Origin: Margaritifera margaritifera
Taxonomy: Eukaryota > Mollusca > Bivalvia > Unionida > Margaritiferidae
DNA: 64,000 nt
Assembly (NCBI GenBank): GCA_029931535.1
Contig: JAQPZY010001695.1
Coordinates: 2,484,501-2,548,500, forward strand
Direction of reading: 5' to 3'
The first letter of the stretch is position 1, and the number at the start of each line of letters is the position of its first letter. Shown in pieces: positions 12,101 to 21,690 of this stretch. A program made the translations under genes and the position numbers. Under the pieces are notes generated by a model that saw nothing but the letters and a program-made list of their open reading frames with translations, was not told where the DNA came from and ran no database searches.

Positions 12101-12212
12101 TCTAAGACGAATGGGGCAGTGTGAAAAGCGATTCGTGAGTTTAAAATGCTGCAAAACCTGCGGTATGGACAAAAATAATCTGTTCAGACCAAAGCTTCAA
12201 ACGAGCAGGTGA
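1..12212 (+). CDS. 3' part of a secreted ADAMTS / ADAMTS-like protein (7 TSP1 repeats + PLAC), 8 exons, 5' end outside window
   Basis: Joined coding segments: 1-138, 768-987, 1446-1589, 2690-4339, 5134-5304, 8901-9047, 11156-11306, 12046-12212, about 928 residues, stop TGA at 12210-12212. Every junction has GT..AG and the phases agree (2,0,0,0,0,0,1). Domain order: four TSP1 repeats, a 500-residue hydrophilic linker, three TSP1 repeats, PLAC. Each complete repeat has a Trp-rich start (e.g. EWSQ) followed by six cysteines. In the ADAMTS family such modules bind extracellular matrix and substrates, and the protease domain, if present, lies N-terminal. TSP1 repeats split by a long mucin-like linker and ending in PLAC are known for ADAMTS7 and ADAMTS12. 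ADAMTSL proteins or papilins are alternatives, but no Ig or Kunitz domain is visible here. No catalytic, disintegrin or spacer region is in the window, so protease versus ADAMTSL cannot be decided. Secretion is inferred from the cysteine pattern; the signal peptide is outside. Confidence 0.85.
139..767 (+). other. Intron A-B
   Basis: GT at 139, AG at 766-767. AT-rich, with an A-run near 219-240. Nothing else recognised. Confidence 0.75.
768..987 (+). CDS. Exon B: complete TSP1 repeat 2 and the Trp-rich start of repeat 3
   Basis: Acceptor TTTCCAG|A at 767/768 completes an Arg codon and the frame then reads WWAGPWQHCSVTCGDDG. This is a canonical TSP1 opening with three Trp and the CSVTCG core. 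It continues through RTVICV, DVECNALEKP and VEPCQKKDPCP. The last residues, IWNVEEWSS, begin the next repeat. The donor is AGT|GTGAGT at 987/988. A GT two bases earlier would break the phase with the next exon, so 987 is preferred. Length 220 nt. Confidence 0.9.
988..1445 (+). other. Intron B-C
   Basis: GT at 988, AG at 1444-1445, with a pyrimidine-rich TTTTCTTCACAG end. No repeat or ORF of note. Confidence 0.8.
1446..1589 (+). CDS. Exon C: body of TSP1 repeat 3 (atypical core) and start of repeat 4
   Basis: The acceptor is TTCTTCACAG|TGC. The 48 codons read CKSNPCGKQYRSVVCSDG, then GCHKNQKPLEVRDCSESC, then GHWMAEEWQE, the Trp-rich opening of repeat 4. The first-cysteine motif has one extra residue and no Ser/Thr before the second cysteine, so it does not match the usual O-fucosylation core (C-x-x-S/T-C). 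The donor GAG|GTCAGA at 1589/1590 is weaker than its neighbours but keeps phase 0. Confidence 0.85.
2050..2389. repeat. Foldback structure in intron C-D
   Basis: Two arms of about 47 bp, 2050-2095 and 2343-2389, are reverse complements apart from a short mismatched patch. Both contain the core ATTCATGAAGTCATGAAGCT. They enclose about 250 bp carrying a fragment of a GC-rich dispersed element that begins near 2139. This could be an inverted-repeat transposon or a foldback that acquired an insertion. Confidence 0.6.
2139..2335 (+). mobile_element. Fragment of a non-autonomous DNA element, family with CAGGGGCGGATCC-like end
   Basis: Starts CAGGAGCGGATCCAGA. Its interior shares with the copy at 47260-47508 the stretch around TTTCGCGCTCGTTT (2256-2320 versus 47395-47457) in the same orientation. 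The other copy ends GGATCCGCCCCTG, the inverted form of this start, so the family has terminal inverted repeats. No coding capacity. Confidence 0.5.
2690..4339 (+). CDS. Exon D: TSP1 repeat 4 body, 500-residue disordered linker, start of TSP1 repeat 5
   Basis: Acceptor ATTTACAG|TGC; exactly 550 codons. Residues 1-40 finish TSP1 repeat 4 (CTRSCGQGIQYRKVTC to CNLHLCP) and contain a C-x-x-S-C-x-x-G O-fucosylation-type core. Residues 41-540 contain no cysteine and are rich in Asn, Asp, Ser, Thr, Lys and Glu, as expected for an intrinsically disordered, mucin-like spacer. Visible details: an acidic run DDDDDY, a basic-histidine cluster HKHRHHHGKK, and several N-x-S/T sequons (for example SNTSD, DNVSH, SNTTP, VNESV, LNQTM). 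EYSSGEAG could be a glycosaminoglycan attachment site, but this is weak. The last residues, FKWLPKEWSE, open repeat 5. The donor is GAG|GTAGGC at 4339/4340. The open frame upstream of 2690 is intron and its ATG at 2594 is not a start. Confidence 0.92.
4371..4661. repeat. 41-bp minisatellite, about 7 copies, start of intron D-E
   Basis: Units start at 4371, 4412, 4453, 4494, 4535, 4576 and 4617 and begin ACCTATAAATTAA. Adjacent units differ mainly at one G/T site (AAGCAG versus AATCAG) in a mixed order. The array begins 31 bp after the exon D donor. Confidence 0.95.
4800..4975. repeat. Degenerate GAAT/GAAC tetranucleotide tract
   Basis: Imperfect TGAATGAA and GAACGAAC repeats in the same intron, strongly decayed. 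Confidence 0.7.
5134..5304 (+). CDS. Exon E: TSP1 repeat 5 body and start of repeat 6
   Basis: The acceptor is TTCCTGCACTAG|TGT. The 57 codons read CSRRCGSGVRTRTVLC, a long loop with CDIRFIPKNIEDC, then NVVPC, and end GEWVTSEWSQ, the opening of repeat 6. Arg replaces the Ser/Thr of the O-fucose core. The donor is CAG|GTAACT at 5304/5305. Phase 0 at both ends. Confidence 0.92.
5305..8900 (+). other. Intron E-F (3.6 kb)
   Basis: No supported gene inside. Open frames at 5369-5668 and 6471-6923 show no recognisable domain. A minus-strand stretch of about 6180-6930 reads like a stop-ridden coding relic but could not be assigned to a family. Around 7682-7720 a piece resembles the A-box region of a tRNA-derived SINE, without a convincing B box. 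Confidence 0.6.
8901..9047 (+). CDS. Exon F: TSP1 repeat 6 body and start of repeat 7
   Basis: The acceptor is CTTCTGGTAG|TGT. The 49 codons read CSATCGTSLQERMVSC, FCDPGDKPASQRTC, DVPLC and then IKWVSGQWSQ. The overlapping longer open frame at this place is out of phase and lacks the TSP1 pattern. The donor is CAA|GTATGT at 9047/9048. The exon lies 3.6 kb after exon E and 2.1 kb before exon G. Confidence 0.9.
9148..9181 (+). repeat. 34-bp direct repeat, copy 1 (intron F-G)
   Basis: Contains GAATTATATACTTTCCTCAC and is identical to 11425-11458. Each copy lies 100-120 bp after a TSP1 exon and is followed by a G- or C-homopolymer. Confidence 0.85.
9196..9214. repeat. Poly-G run of 19
   Basis: Uninterrupted G tract in intron F-G, 15 bp after a 34-bp sequence that recurs in intron G-H. 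Confidence 0.9.
9536..11030. repeat. 16-bp minisatellite, about 1.5 kb, with higher-order pattern (intron F-G)
   Basis: About 93 tandem units of type GATAGTATATATTGTA with recurrent variants: TATAGTATATATTGTA, GATTGTACAGATTGTA, GATAGTATGTATTGTA and GATAATATATATTGTA. The variants recur in fixed runs, so larger blocks have been duplicated. It leaves a 484-codon minus-strand open frame made only of repeated Y/I/T/Q/N/L, which is an artefact. Confidence 0.95.
11156..11306 (+). CDS. Exon G: TSP1 repeat 7 body
   Basis: The acceptor is CTGCTTTTCAG|TGT, just after the 16-bp tandem array. The frame reads CTKTCGGGEQFRLVQCVN, then GCDPKEQPAETQNC, NTENCP and EEEK. The core C-T-K-T-C-G-G-G fits the O-fucosylation consensus. 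The donor AAAG|GTAAAA at 11306/11307 leaves one base, so this is the only phase-1 boundary in the visible gene. Confidence 0.92.
11307..12045 (+). other. Intron G-H
   Basis: GT at 11307, AG at 12044-12045. Apart from the 34-bp direct repeat and the C tract nothing was recognised. Confidence 0.85.
11425..11458 (+). repeat. 34-bp direct repeat, copy 2 (intron G-H)
   Basis: Identical to 9148-9181. A C-rich homopolymer follows at 11487-11503. Confidence 0.85.
12046..12212 (+). CDS. Exon H: terminal exon with PLAC domain
   Basis: The acceptor is TTCTTTTTCAG|AG and joins in phase to E-A-L-S-I-T-C. The PLAC domain spans the six-cysteine motif C-x9-C-x8-C-x8-CC-x2-C (CLHNEMSYEVC, RRMGQC, LKCCKTCG). 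This small C-terminal module closes many ADAMTS, ADAMTSL and papilin proteins. About 20 basic residues follow and the frame ends AGC AGG TGA at 12212. Confidence 0.93.
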
Positions 12213-12925
12213 AACCAAGTGGATGGTACAACTGAGAGTTATACAATCAATTAATGTGTAAGAGCCGTGAAATTGCAAAATATGATAAAACAATTTAATG
12301 TACCCATATAAAAAAAAGGTTTACAAACCAGATCTGACTATGTTTTCGTATCATGGCTGAAAGAGATGACGCCGTTTGAGATTTATATCATCGAACATCA
12401 GCAGCATTAGATGCCATTTGAGAGAACAGTCGAGACCTCAACCTGTCCGGAAGTGGAAAAGAGTGTTTATCTTATTCCGCATATAATGGTAATTAAGAAG
12501 AAAATAATATGGATCATTCGACTGAAATTAATCCAAATTTCTGCAAGATCTTGTGGTTTTGATATTATCACAGATAATTAAAACAAATATAGTATAAACT
12601 TATCATAGTGCCACCAGCCATAATCAAATCCATATATTTGTACTATAGTTATTCCCGAACAGTTGAAGATTGGCTCTCAGGAATCATATAGAGCTCGACG
12701 GAGGCATTAATTCACAACCGAAGGATATTCAACTTTTCTGCTTTAGAGAATGTGTTGAAAAGATTATTTAAAGCAGTGTTCTAGAGCGATACTTTTGTTT
12801 TAGCTACTGCTCCATTATTAAAAAATGTATTGACTGAAATAACTTACTATGTTTTGACGTGGATTTTCATTCTACATTTATTCTTGTGAATGCATTCATT
12901 CAATAAAGTGCGTCATGAAACATGG
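12213..12925 (+). other. Probable 3' UTR with polyadenylation signal at 12902-12907
   Basis: The first good AATAAA after the stop codon is at 12902-12907, giving a 3' UTR of about 0.7 kb. No coding frame or repeat was seen. Other AATAAA hexamers occur further on in this AT-rich DNA, so the true cleavage site could lie beyond. Confidence 0.45.
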
Positions 12926-15900
12926 GTACAAGAGTGGAAGGTATGCAAAATCCATTCCAGTGATAACTTCCTCAGACATAGCGTGATGTATCGTTGTCTT
13001 GCAATATATTCTTAGTCATGTTTCGACACATTTGGAAGGGTACTGGAGGTTTCTTTTCCTTTCCCATAAAAGGGATTTCTAAGGAATGCTTATTGGCATT
13101 AATGTTCTTGTACACGGCAACTTTGTCAATACGCCTTTAATAACTTCCAGTTTGGTTGATAGTCCAATTTTTAAGGTCTCAACTGCAGCCTCTACCTTAG
13201 CAGCAGTTTTTGAACAGTATTTATGTACAGGGAACCTATATTGATATTATTTTCATTTTTAAAAGTTTTTTCATTATTTGCCATAAGCATCATCAGACTG
13301 TGTATTTATTTCGTACTCATTTACTATATTGTATTGTATGATTATATTTACATAACTATATTCAACAGGTAGTGTTTTCTGCATAAGATAACTTAAATTA
13401 ATGTATATTACCTCTCCAACCGTTTCAATCTCATGATAACGTTTTTTTTTTAAAGTGTGACGAACTTCAAAGGCGAATATATGTTGTTAAGTTACTCGAC
13501 TTCATGCAAACATTAAAATGTAACATCTCTCGTTAGCTGGGTCGCTTTGAAGCACGCAACCAGGTTTGAAACCATCTTTCTTTCATGCTGAAAGTATAAA
13601 CAATTTTCTTCATCAAAGCAGTTATGTAAAAATTACGGTAACTCAATCATTACAACAAAAATTAAATCTTTGTACTTTCTAATTGGACCAAAAAAAACAT
13701 ATACATGAGTTAGAACGGTTGGAGAAAACGTTGCATGATATTATGAGATACTCTGAGATCCAGGCAAAACTTGCAGAATCTAATTAAAATGCATCTAGGT
13801 ACTGTAAGTTTGTATTTTTACCTCATATTTTATTATTGGAATATTAAAAAAAACGTTTATTATTATTTTTTTTTTTTAATACTTACATGCTTGAAGAATT
13901 TGTAATACTCATTTAGTGTCGCGTGTAAATAATCCATTGATTTACAAATACCCGTTTGTCCATGCTGTATCAGGTTATTGCAAAGTTCCTTTTGAATTGG
14001 GATACAAGGTATAGTATCAGGTTTTCATTCGACATGGAGAAATGCGTCATCAAATCCAAATAACGCACTCACCGCTGTATAAGGCGCACCAATGCGAAAA
14101 TAACGTAGACCTTAATTTGCCGACACATTATGTTACATGATATGTCGGTCAACACTGTTCCCATTCGAGTGCGCGTTGTACACAGTTGTACACAGTTAAA
14201 TACCGTAACAATCTTGTCTTTGCACTGTAGTAGCTGGAACAAGAAGGAACTAATAACGTAAATTGAATCTGAGTTGTTTTTATAATCACGTGCTTCACTT
14301 CAAATTAACCACAAGTTAGACAAGTAAATGAATGTTTGGAATTTCCATAAGAATATTTCGTAACGTGGATATAAGTAATGTGTACATAGGCCAGTGTAGA
14401 AACATTGGTATTTTTAAGTGTTATGTTGGCTATTCTGTAATTGGCTAGAATTCTTCTGAGATGTACAAGGTATTTATATTTTTATTTCCCTAAGTCTGAA
14501 TGATGCATTGAAACAAAGACGGATAATTTAACAATATTCAAAACATTTATAGTGATTAGTTAAAAGTCACATGTGTTCCTATTTATTATCCTTCACTTTC
14601 AGTAATATTCCTTAATGTTGAATAAAAATTGTATTGCAAATTGGCATATTCTTTGATAATGTATTCAGTTTATTTATACTTGTGTTTAATTACCCGTTTC
14701 CTTGGAGAATTCAGACATTATGAAAAATGTTAGCAGGTATTTATAAACAAGTCTATACCATTTGAAAGGAAAACGATTTATGTTAACGTGAAGAATGTTT
14801 CACTTAAGTTTATAACGATTGCGGCAAACAAATTCCACAGTTTTACCTTCGTCCCTAATTAGCATATTTCGTGTAAGCCACACTTGTAATTGTCCATGTT
14901 AACTGGCTGTACCATTAAGTTAAATATGGTATTGACTAAATTTAAGGATGCGTTTGCCCTATAGCCATTAATTCCAAAAATTAGCACACGGCTGCATCAG
15001 ATTTATCTAAAAAAAAAAGTGTTTATAAATCTTGACAGAAATTCCTTCTTGGATTTCTCTGTTTTTTAACTTATATTGATTTAAATCGTTCATTTCATTT
15101 TCCATGATTTCCAAATTAATATCACAGACAGTCAAAATTATTGATTTCGACGAATTTGATTATTGACAATTCATCAATTACCGATGGGTTAATAAAGCGT
15201 TCCAAATGAAAACATTAAGTCTTCTTTGTTTAAAAAAATGTTATTGTTAATAGGTTATGTGTCATTGAATGTATAAGTTAATTTTAAGTAAGCAACAACT
15301 TTTGTTACGGTACTTACGACTGGAATAGTTGAAGTTTTTGTAAAATTATTTTTTTGAAAGTTTTTAAAATAAAAAATTGATTATATGCCAGGTGACCCCA
15401 AGTATTCCCACTTTTTGTTTCAAAATAGAAACTTTTAATTCTTTATTACCTGTTTTACGCATCTCGGAAAGTCAGTATCGACATGCTTGAGACACGGAGT
15501 AATTAAAGACGTAATACCCAGCATCAAATTACCCTAACGTGTTCTGGAAATACAATTCCACTAACGAATAAGGAAATACAACTGGCCGTCATTTGAATTC
15601 AGCTTCACGAAAACTTCCAGAATTTAAGGTGTTTATTAAATGAAGGAGTTTTTTTTTAAAGAAGGCCCTTATAAAATGAACTTGTTAAATGTTTTTATTT
15701 GCCACTAGTGATTTGATACTATGTTTTCGAACTGTACTATTTCCAATCCTTTTAATAAAATTTGTGTACAATTTGTAAAATTGGAGACATAAATATTGCT
15801 ACGAAAGGGATATTTATTTTCCATAAATGTCTGTTCTTAAAAAACACTATGAATAATGGTTATAATAAAAGAAAATGAGATCATATATTTGTTTGGAATC

Positions 15901-16980
15901 CGTTTGTTTTGCCCGACACCATGACACAGAGGATTTTTGGAATGGACGCCAAAGATGTAAAATATCTACATTTTATCTGGCCAATAAAGATCTGTTCAGT
16001 ATCCATGAATGAATGTTTAACTGTTTAATTGAATAAACATGATTTTTAAGATGCCATATCTTCGTTTTCTACCTGCTCCTTATTAAACACATTTTATCAC
16101 ATGGCGTTATTCATATCATGTTTCATAGACCCACCTTATATTTTCTGAGATTATACAGGGGCGATATCACCTCAAACCACCTGGATTGACGTCATGACCT
16201 CATTTAGGGCAAAGACAATGTGTCCAAGGCTTCCAAATGTAGTTGAAGGTTAATCCACTAGATTTTTCATTGAATAAAACATTTCATTCGTCATGGGATA
16301 AATGATCTTTTACATTTGTTCTAATTTAAAATGAAATATGTAACATTTGATGAATAATTTCAATCTTTTTTAGTCAAGGCATGCAAATGGTACTAGGTAT
16401 CCAGATTAAAATTACATTTGCTATTATATATTACAACGTCTGTTTACAAGTAAAGGAGAGACTTAATAAATTTACACTGTATTAATGAATGTAGCCTTTA
16501 GCAGCTAGAAAACATAATAATGCCTATCCAATATAATATTTCGCCACATTTGATACCTATAACACAATTTTGTCTTTTTGGGGGACCTTCTTAGACAGAT
16601 GGTTCAATTTTCGGCTACGTAGGTGTTAAAACAAATCCATGAAGTTTAGTTATATTTTCTATACTACAGACGACATAGAAGATGAAATCAGATCACGTGT
16701 GTTCATTGCACGTGATACTGACCAATTTAATGGTTTGATGTGAATTCACTCGGTCTTTATAAGTTAAGGAGTATGGGTCTCACAGGTTCCGGAAAATCAT
16801 TTAGCAGCTTGTTAAAATTCACAACTTTGGTATCATGGAAGTTCGATTCAGGCGGCAGACAACAGTTGACATGCAACCTGCTGTTTTCCATTTACACGAT
16901 AGAAAATGGAAAAGACTACAGGTGTGGGATGTTAATATGAGCCCACAAGTATGCATGTTAGGTTAGTGATAATTTCTTGG
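12926..16980. other. Intergenic, no gene seen
   Basis: AT-rich DNA with frequent stops in all frames and no ORF above 60 codons. No tandem array or transposon end was recognised. Confidence 0.6.
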
Positions 16981-16981
16981 T

Positions 16982-17062
16982 CAGGGGTGTCAAACATACT
17001 CATTATTTATTATTATTTATATCAAATCTGGCACGCCATAGTAAATGAGTTTGACACCTCTG
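16982..17062. mobile_element. Short inverted-repeat element, CAGGGGTGTCAAAC family
   Basis: Starts CAGGGGTGTCAAAC and ends GTTTGACACCTCTG, near-complementary ends around an AT-rich centre (ATTTATTATT). A second copy is at 49387-49505. No coding capacity. Confidence 0.65.
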
Positions 17063-17203
17063 GTCTAGATTAATGTAAAGATTTAGTCCATGATGAGGTT
17101 GCTTTTGCATAAGTGTTTATGAATAATAATGAGGAATAACGCTCCCACGGTTTCCAGATTTTTTCTCAAATAGTGGAAAAAATTTTAAGATGTTTAGCAA
17201 CAG

Positions 17204-17371
17204 TATTTATGCAATCAGAGATATGACAAATATTTATGTCATGCGAGATATTCATGTCATGAAAGATAATTATGTCACCAGAAATATTGATATCATTAGA
17301 GATATTTATGTCACGAGAGGTATTTATGTCTCGATAGGTATTTATGTCATGAGAAATATTTATGTCATGAC
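17204..17371. repeat. 18-bp minisatellite, about 9 diverged units
   Basis: Units of type GAGATATTTATGTCATGA. Both strands stay open, which explains the overlapping Asp/Ile/His-rich frames here. Confidence 0.85.
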
Positions 17372-18197
17372 ATGTCTTCCAGAAAATCACATAAGCAATC
17401 AGTGTGAACTCCATTCTTGAAAAAGAAACTATGTAATGCATTCCATAGACACTCAAGAAACTCTCAACCCTTGGAAAACATTTGCTATCAAACATATGAT
17501 GTCCAATGACTCAGTTTGTATGAACATTGACTAGATGTCTACTTTGTTAAAATTTGCATCACATTGAACAATCCGTGTGATGCATAGTTTCTCCTCTAAG
17601 CACATTGTTTACTTAAATCTCTCGTTAGTAATGACGCGGCGGTGATCGCTATGGAAACAGTTTTACTTTTTCACCTTTTCATATATCTTATAGCAGAGGT
17701 ATATTTGCTTTTTGCTCTGTACCACCACTTAGCATGGTCTCTACTGATTAATAAAACACGGATGCCTATATTTAAGTAATCAAGCACCAGGTATAAGTTT
17801 TCTTCACTCAGCAATTACATTGGTATAATCTAACAATGTCTATGTACCACAGCACAGGATCGTGCATGTCGGTGAAACAGGATAGCGAGCAAGTGTACGC
17901 AGAGTTTGAGCATCTGCATGTTGAGAAACATCGCAAAATGTGGTAATATTTCAACATTTGTCAGTAATTAAGTCAATGTGAGGTTTCAATTTCGTTTCAG
18001 TACGTTTTGAATTAGGGAATATTGCACCCTACATTCTTCCTATTTTCTGGGATGCCAAGAGGAAAGGTAGCCCCCCCCCCCAAAAAAAAAGTAACAAAGC
18101 AATGCTTTTATACGAGACATCGGTACAAAAACATTTGAAATATTCATTTGCAATAAAATTATAACTGATTTAATCTAATGCATTGATTGTTAGATGA

Positions 18198-18358
18198 TCC
18201 TGCTAACATGTGTATGTGTTTTGGTCCTGCTAACATGTGTCTGTGTCTTGGTCCTTCTAACATGTGTCTGTGTCTTGGTCCTGTTAACATGTGTCTGTGT
18301 CTTGGTCCTGCTAACATGTGTCCATGACTTGTTCCTGCCAACATGTGTCGGTGTCTTA
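18198..18358. repeat. 27-bp minisatellite, 6 units
   Basis: Units of type CCTGCTAACATGTGTCTGTG plus TCTTGGT. The unit is nine codons long and free of stops, so open frames occur on both strands. Confidence 0.9.
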
Positions 18359-18740
18359 TGCTTTGATATGCCGTGAAACCCAAGAACATAAGTTTTAAAC
18401 AAATGTACTCCCGATTTTCAGGGTTGCGAGCAACGTACTTCATTTACGACAGATGTACGCACGTTTATGAGAATTGTGAAGGCACATTAGTTACGTTATT
18501 TTTGTTTTATTTTCTTACATTATCATTTACATTGGACATAGCAACACGTATTTGCAGGTATTGCCCTATCGATTTGAAACAAATAAATAAATAAATATAA
18601 TTACTTTCACAAAATAGCGATATTACCCGTAAAATAAATTTAAAGAAGAGCTGTGTACCATCGACCAGCAAAGGTTGTATATAAATCCGATTGTAATTTT
18701 GTAGTTAGCATGTTTGATTTGTTTCTCAAATCGTAAAGAC

Positions 18741-18805
18741 ATACTTCTTCTACTGCTACTTCTATTACTACTACTACAAATAATAATAATAATAATAATA
18801 ATAAT
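18741..18805. repeat. TAC/TCT and AAT trinucleotide tract
   Basis: TACTTC/TACTAC followed by (AAT)n, directly before a retrotransposon relic. Confidence 0.85.
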
Positions 18806-19823
18806 GGATAGAATGAGTAGAAAGCTATTGACCATTCATGTTACACTGCTTCCAAGTGCAGATGTGAACAGACTGAACCTTTTCGGACAAATCGGGGAAA
18901 GCGGTCCAATAAGCGTTGTTCAAAGTCTCTGTCGAGCCAGAAAGATATACCTTAAATTGTCAGATGAAGTAATGAAGAATTTCGAGGAAGCGCCAAGAAC
19001 AAACCTGAGGATGGAGGGAGAAGGTAATGCATGGGCAATTTCTAGGGGAAACAGAACAACGAGCGAGTGATGGCACCCAGTGATGTCTACAACTGGAGAA
19101 CTTAATAAAACTACAGAAGTATTGGTGATGGTAGTGCAGGACCAGGTATTCATAGTCAGCATGGTGAAACTGAAGATATCTCACAACTGTTGAGAATGTG
19201 CAGATTTAAAATGATGCAGTCCGTCAGTTACCCGATCAGCGAGTGCAGCAAGCTAGATAAGTGTCAGTGCTAAAATCCAATCGAAAAACTCGACCTATCT
19301 GTCCACAGGCAGCTGTCTAAGATGAGTGGGCTTGAGTGCATAAAAATGCAGTGTACAATCACAAGAGAGAGAAAATGGTTGAGAACAGCAAAGAAGAAAT
19401 CTTATGGGATTACAACATCTAGGCCGCACACGGGATACAGCACATGGGGCAAGATATGGTACTGATTGACAAGAGAAGAATTTGACCTTCATCGTTAACA
19501 TATCAGTACCAGGTAACTCTCACGTCGCACGATAGGAACAAGAAAAAGTAACAAAAAAGGAACAAAGTACAGTGACCTGGCCAGAGACCGCAGAAAGTTT
19601 TGGACAATTCATAGATCATGGAGGACCAGGAATAGCAATAAAGCCAGACCTACTTCAGAAAGTGGAAGTCTCCTCGGAACAGCAAGAATACTGCAGAAGG
19701 TCCTTGAGATCTAAGGTCACGGAGAAGTGCTCCGATACTAGAAGTGAAGACCAGATAGAAACACCATTAACATGGTTGTGGAAGAGAGAAATAATAATAA
19801 TAATAATAATAAGAAGAAGAAGA
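18806..19823 (+). mobile_element. Degenerate non-LTR retrotransposon, C-terminal ORF remnant with (AAT)n tail
   Basis: Frame-broken coding matches to the C-terminal part of a non-LTR element appear in order. 18815-18874 reads RKLLTIHVTLLPSADVNRL. Around 19199-19258 MCRFKMMQ and SYPISECSKL recall the Cys/His knuckle. 19394-19423 reads EEILWDYNI then a stop, followed by HMGQDMVLIDKR, similar to the region around a restriction-like endonuclease. 19664-19714 reads GSLLGTARILQKVLEI then a stop, the typical extreme C-terminus. The tail is (AAT)n and AAG repeats at 19790-19823. Several frameshifts and stops show it is dead. The clade assignment is tentative. Confidence 0.75.
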
Positions 19824-20529
19824 GTTTATAAAGTCTATCGTGTAAAAAACCGTTTGCATGTGGTGCGTACTTCATTGAGTTGATGCACGAAACGCACGGT
19901 CAAACACTATGTTACTAATAGGGGTTATTTCATTCATATCCACTTTATTCAATTAGAAAATATTGTAAAACCTGATTGACAAATCTAAAGTCAAGATAAA
20001 ATATACTCGGATAATTCTACCTAGATCAACAGACTGGATCTCCTTTTTGACTGTCAACGGTGAATTCTTGACATAATTTTGTGACCATCATCATCATCTA
20101 ATTTCTTTCCGATGAAGATTGATTACATAACATAATCAGTACAATGATAATAACAAATCTTTCAACAATCTTGAATACGTCCTAAATATTAAAAAGTTAA
20201 TTGTGTTGCCACCTACAAATGATACAAACAAATAAATACGCATTTACGTAAAAACGTGAAAAAGGTAGAGGAAAAAATCTTAATTATCTATAGGAGAGTT
20301 ACGTTGAAACCAATATTTTTGTGCCATAAAAAATATATTCAATGGAGACATGAGCAATGTACTGTTAATTTCTAGGTATTACTAGAATATTATTCTTTCC
20401 GATTCTAGTCATTAGCTTAGAAATTAAAAATGAAAGACTGCCACTTTTGCAAGGTTGGGTTGTAGAGGACTACCTAAAATTGTAAAATCGTCCAGAAAGT
20501 CCTCTTTTACCTGAAGTATAAAGCTTCCT
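19824..20529. other. Intergenic, no feature seen
   Basis: AT-rich, no ORF or repeat of note. Confidence 0.6.
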
Positions 20530-20547
20530 ATGTGTGTGTGTGTGTGC

Positions 20548-20588
<41 letters not shown>
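20530..20588. repeat. (TG)n(TC)n compound microsatellite
   Basis: About 8 TG units passing into about 20 TC units. Confidence 0.95.
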
Positions 20589-20590
<2 letters not shown>

Positions 20591-21281
20591 ATAGAGGTTG
20601 AATTTCATGAGTACTTGTGACCATGTCTGATTCTTCCGTCAAATTTGTGAAAAAACTACTTAGGAATGGGGAATCTAGCAGAAATCAGTCCGATATAGTT
20701 CGTCTGCTGAGTGTCAAGCTTACTTGTTAAAAAATATCTTTACACATTATTCTTTGAAACTCAAAGTTTTAGTGAAGTGATTAGGAGAAATAAAAACACT
20801 TTTGTGTGCGACAAGAAACTACCGCCATCTCTAAAATATTTTTTTATCACAGATTCAAAAGTATTAGTCATATATAATCTTTAACTGGACAAAAAAAAAA
20901 AGATCATTTAATATGAAACAACATGCATGACTCATAAATAGATACAAATAAATATTCCCTGAAAATTGTATCCTTATATTTGATTAAAAAAATTTTTTTT
21001 ACACTTAATCCATAACTGTGATTTAAAAGTACAAGAACGCAAATTTTTATAGTACATATTTTGGACTTACCAACGGTAAACTTTTAATATGTTTATCTCA
21101 TCGACTGCAAATACGCCAGACGGTTGTCGCCAGCGATCGCCAGCGCAGCATTGGCAAACGTATTTGGTTTCGACTTAGAAAAACAAACTTTATGAAGTAA
21201 ATAGTCTCTAGATTCTAAAACAGCTTATGACAAAGGTGATTACAAACACTATCCTGCGTACAGTTACTTAAATTGTGATAT

Positions 21282-21690
21282 CGCTACCTTGCGTAACGTG
21301 TGCTCCCTAGACAGCGTACATTGCTCGCTACTCTGCGTAAGATATGTTCCCTAGACAGTGTACATCACTCGCTACCCTTCGTAACATGTACACGCCATAC
21401 AGCGTACGTTCCTTGCTACCCTACGTAGCATGTGCTTGCTAGACAGTGTATGTTGCTTGCTGCCTTGATTAACGTGTGCTTGCTATACAGTGTATGTTGT
21501 CTGCAACCATGCGTAAAGTGTGATCGCGATACAGTGTATGTTGTCTGCAACCATGCGTAACGTGTGATCGCTATACAGTGTATGTTGTCTGCAACCATGC
21601 GTAACGTGTGTTTGCTAGACAGTGTACATTGCTAGTTACACTGCGTAACGTGTGCTCGCTATACAGTGTATGTTGCTAGCTACTCTTGCC
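21282..21690. repeat. 44-bp minisatellite, about 9 diverged units
   Basis: Units of type GCGTAACGTGTGCTCGCTAT followed by ACAGTGTATGTTG. Outer units have drifted most; the central ones (about 21485-21600) are nearly identical, consistent with most recent duplication there. Confidence 0.85.
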
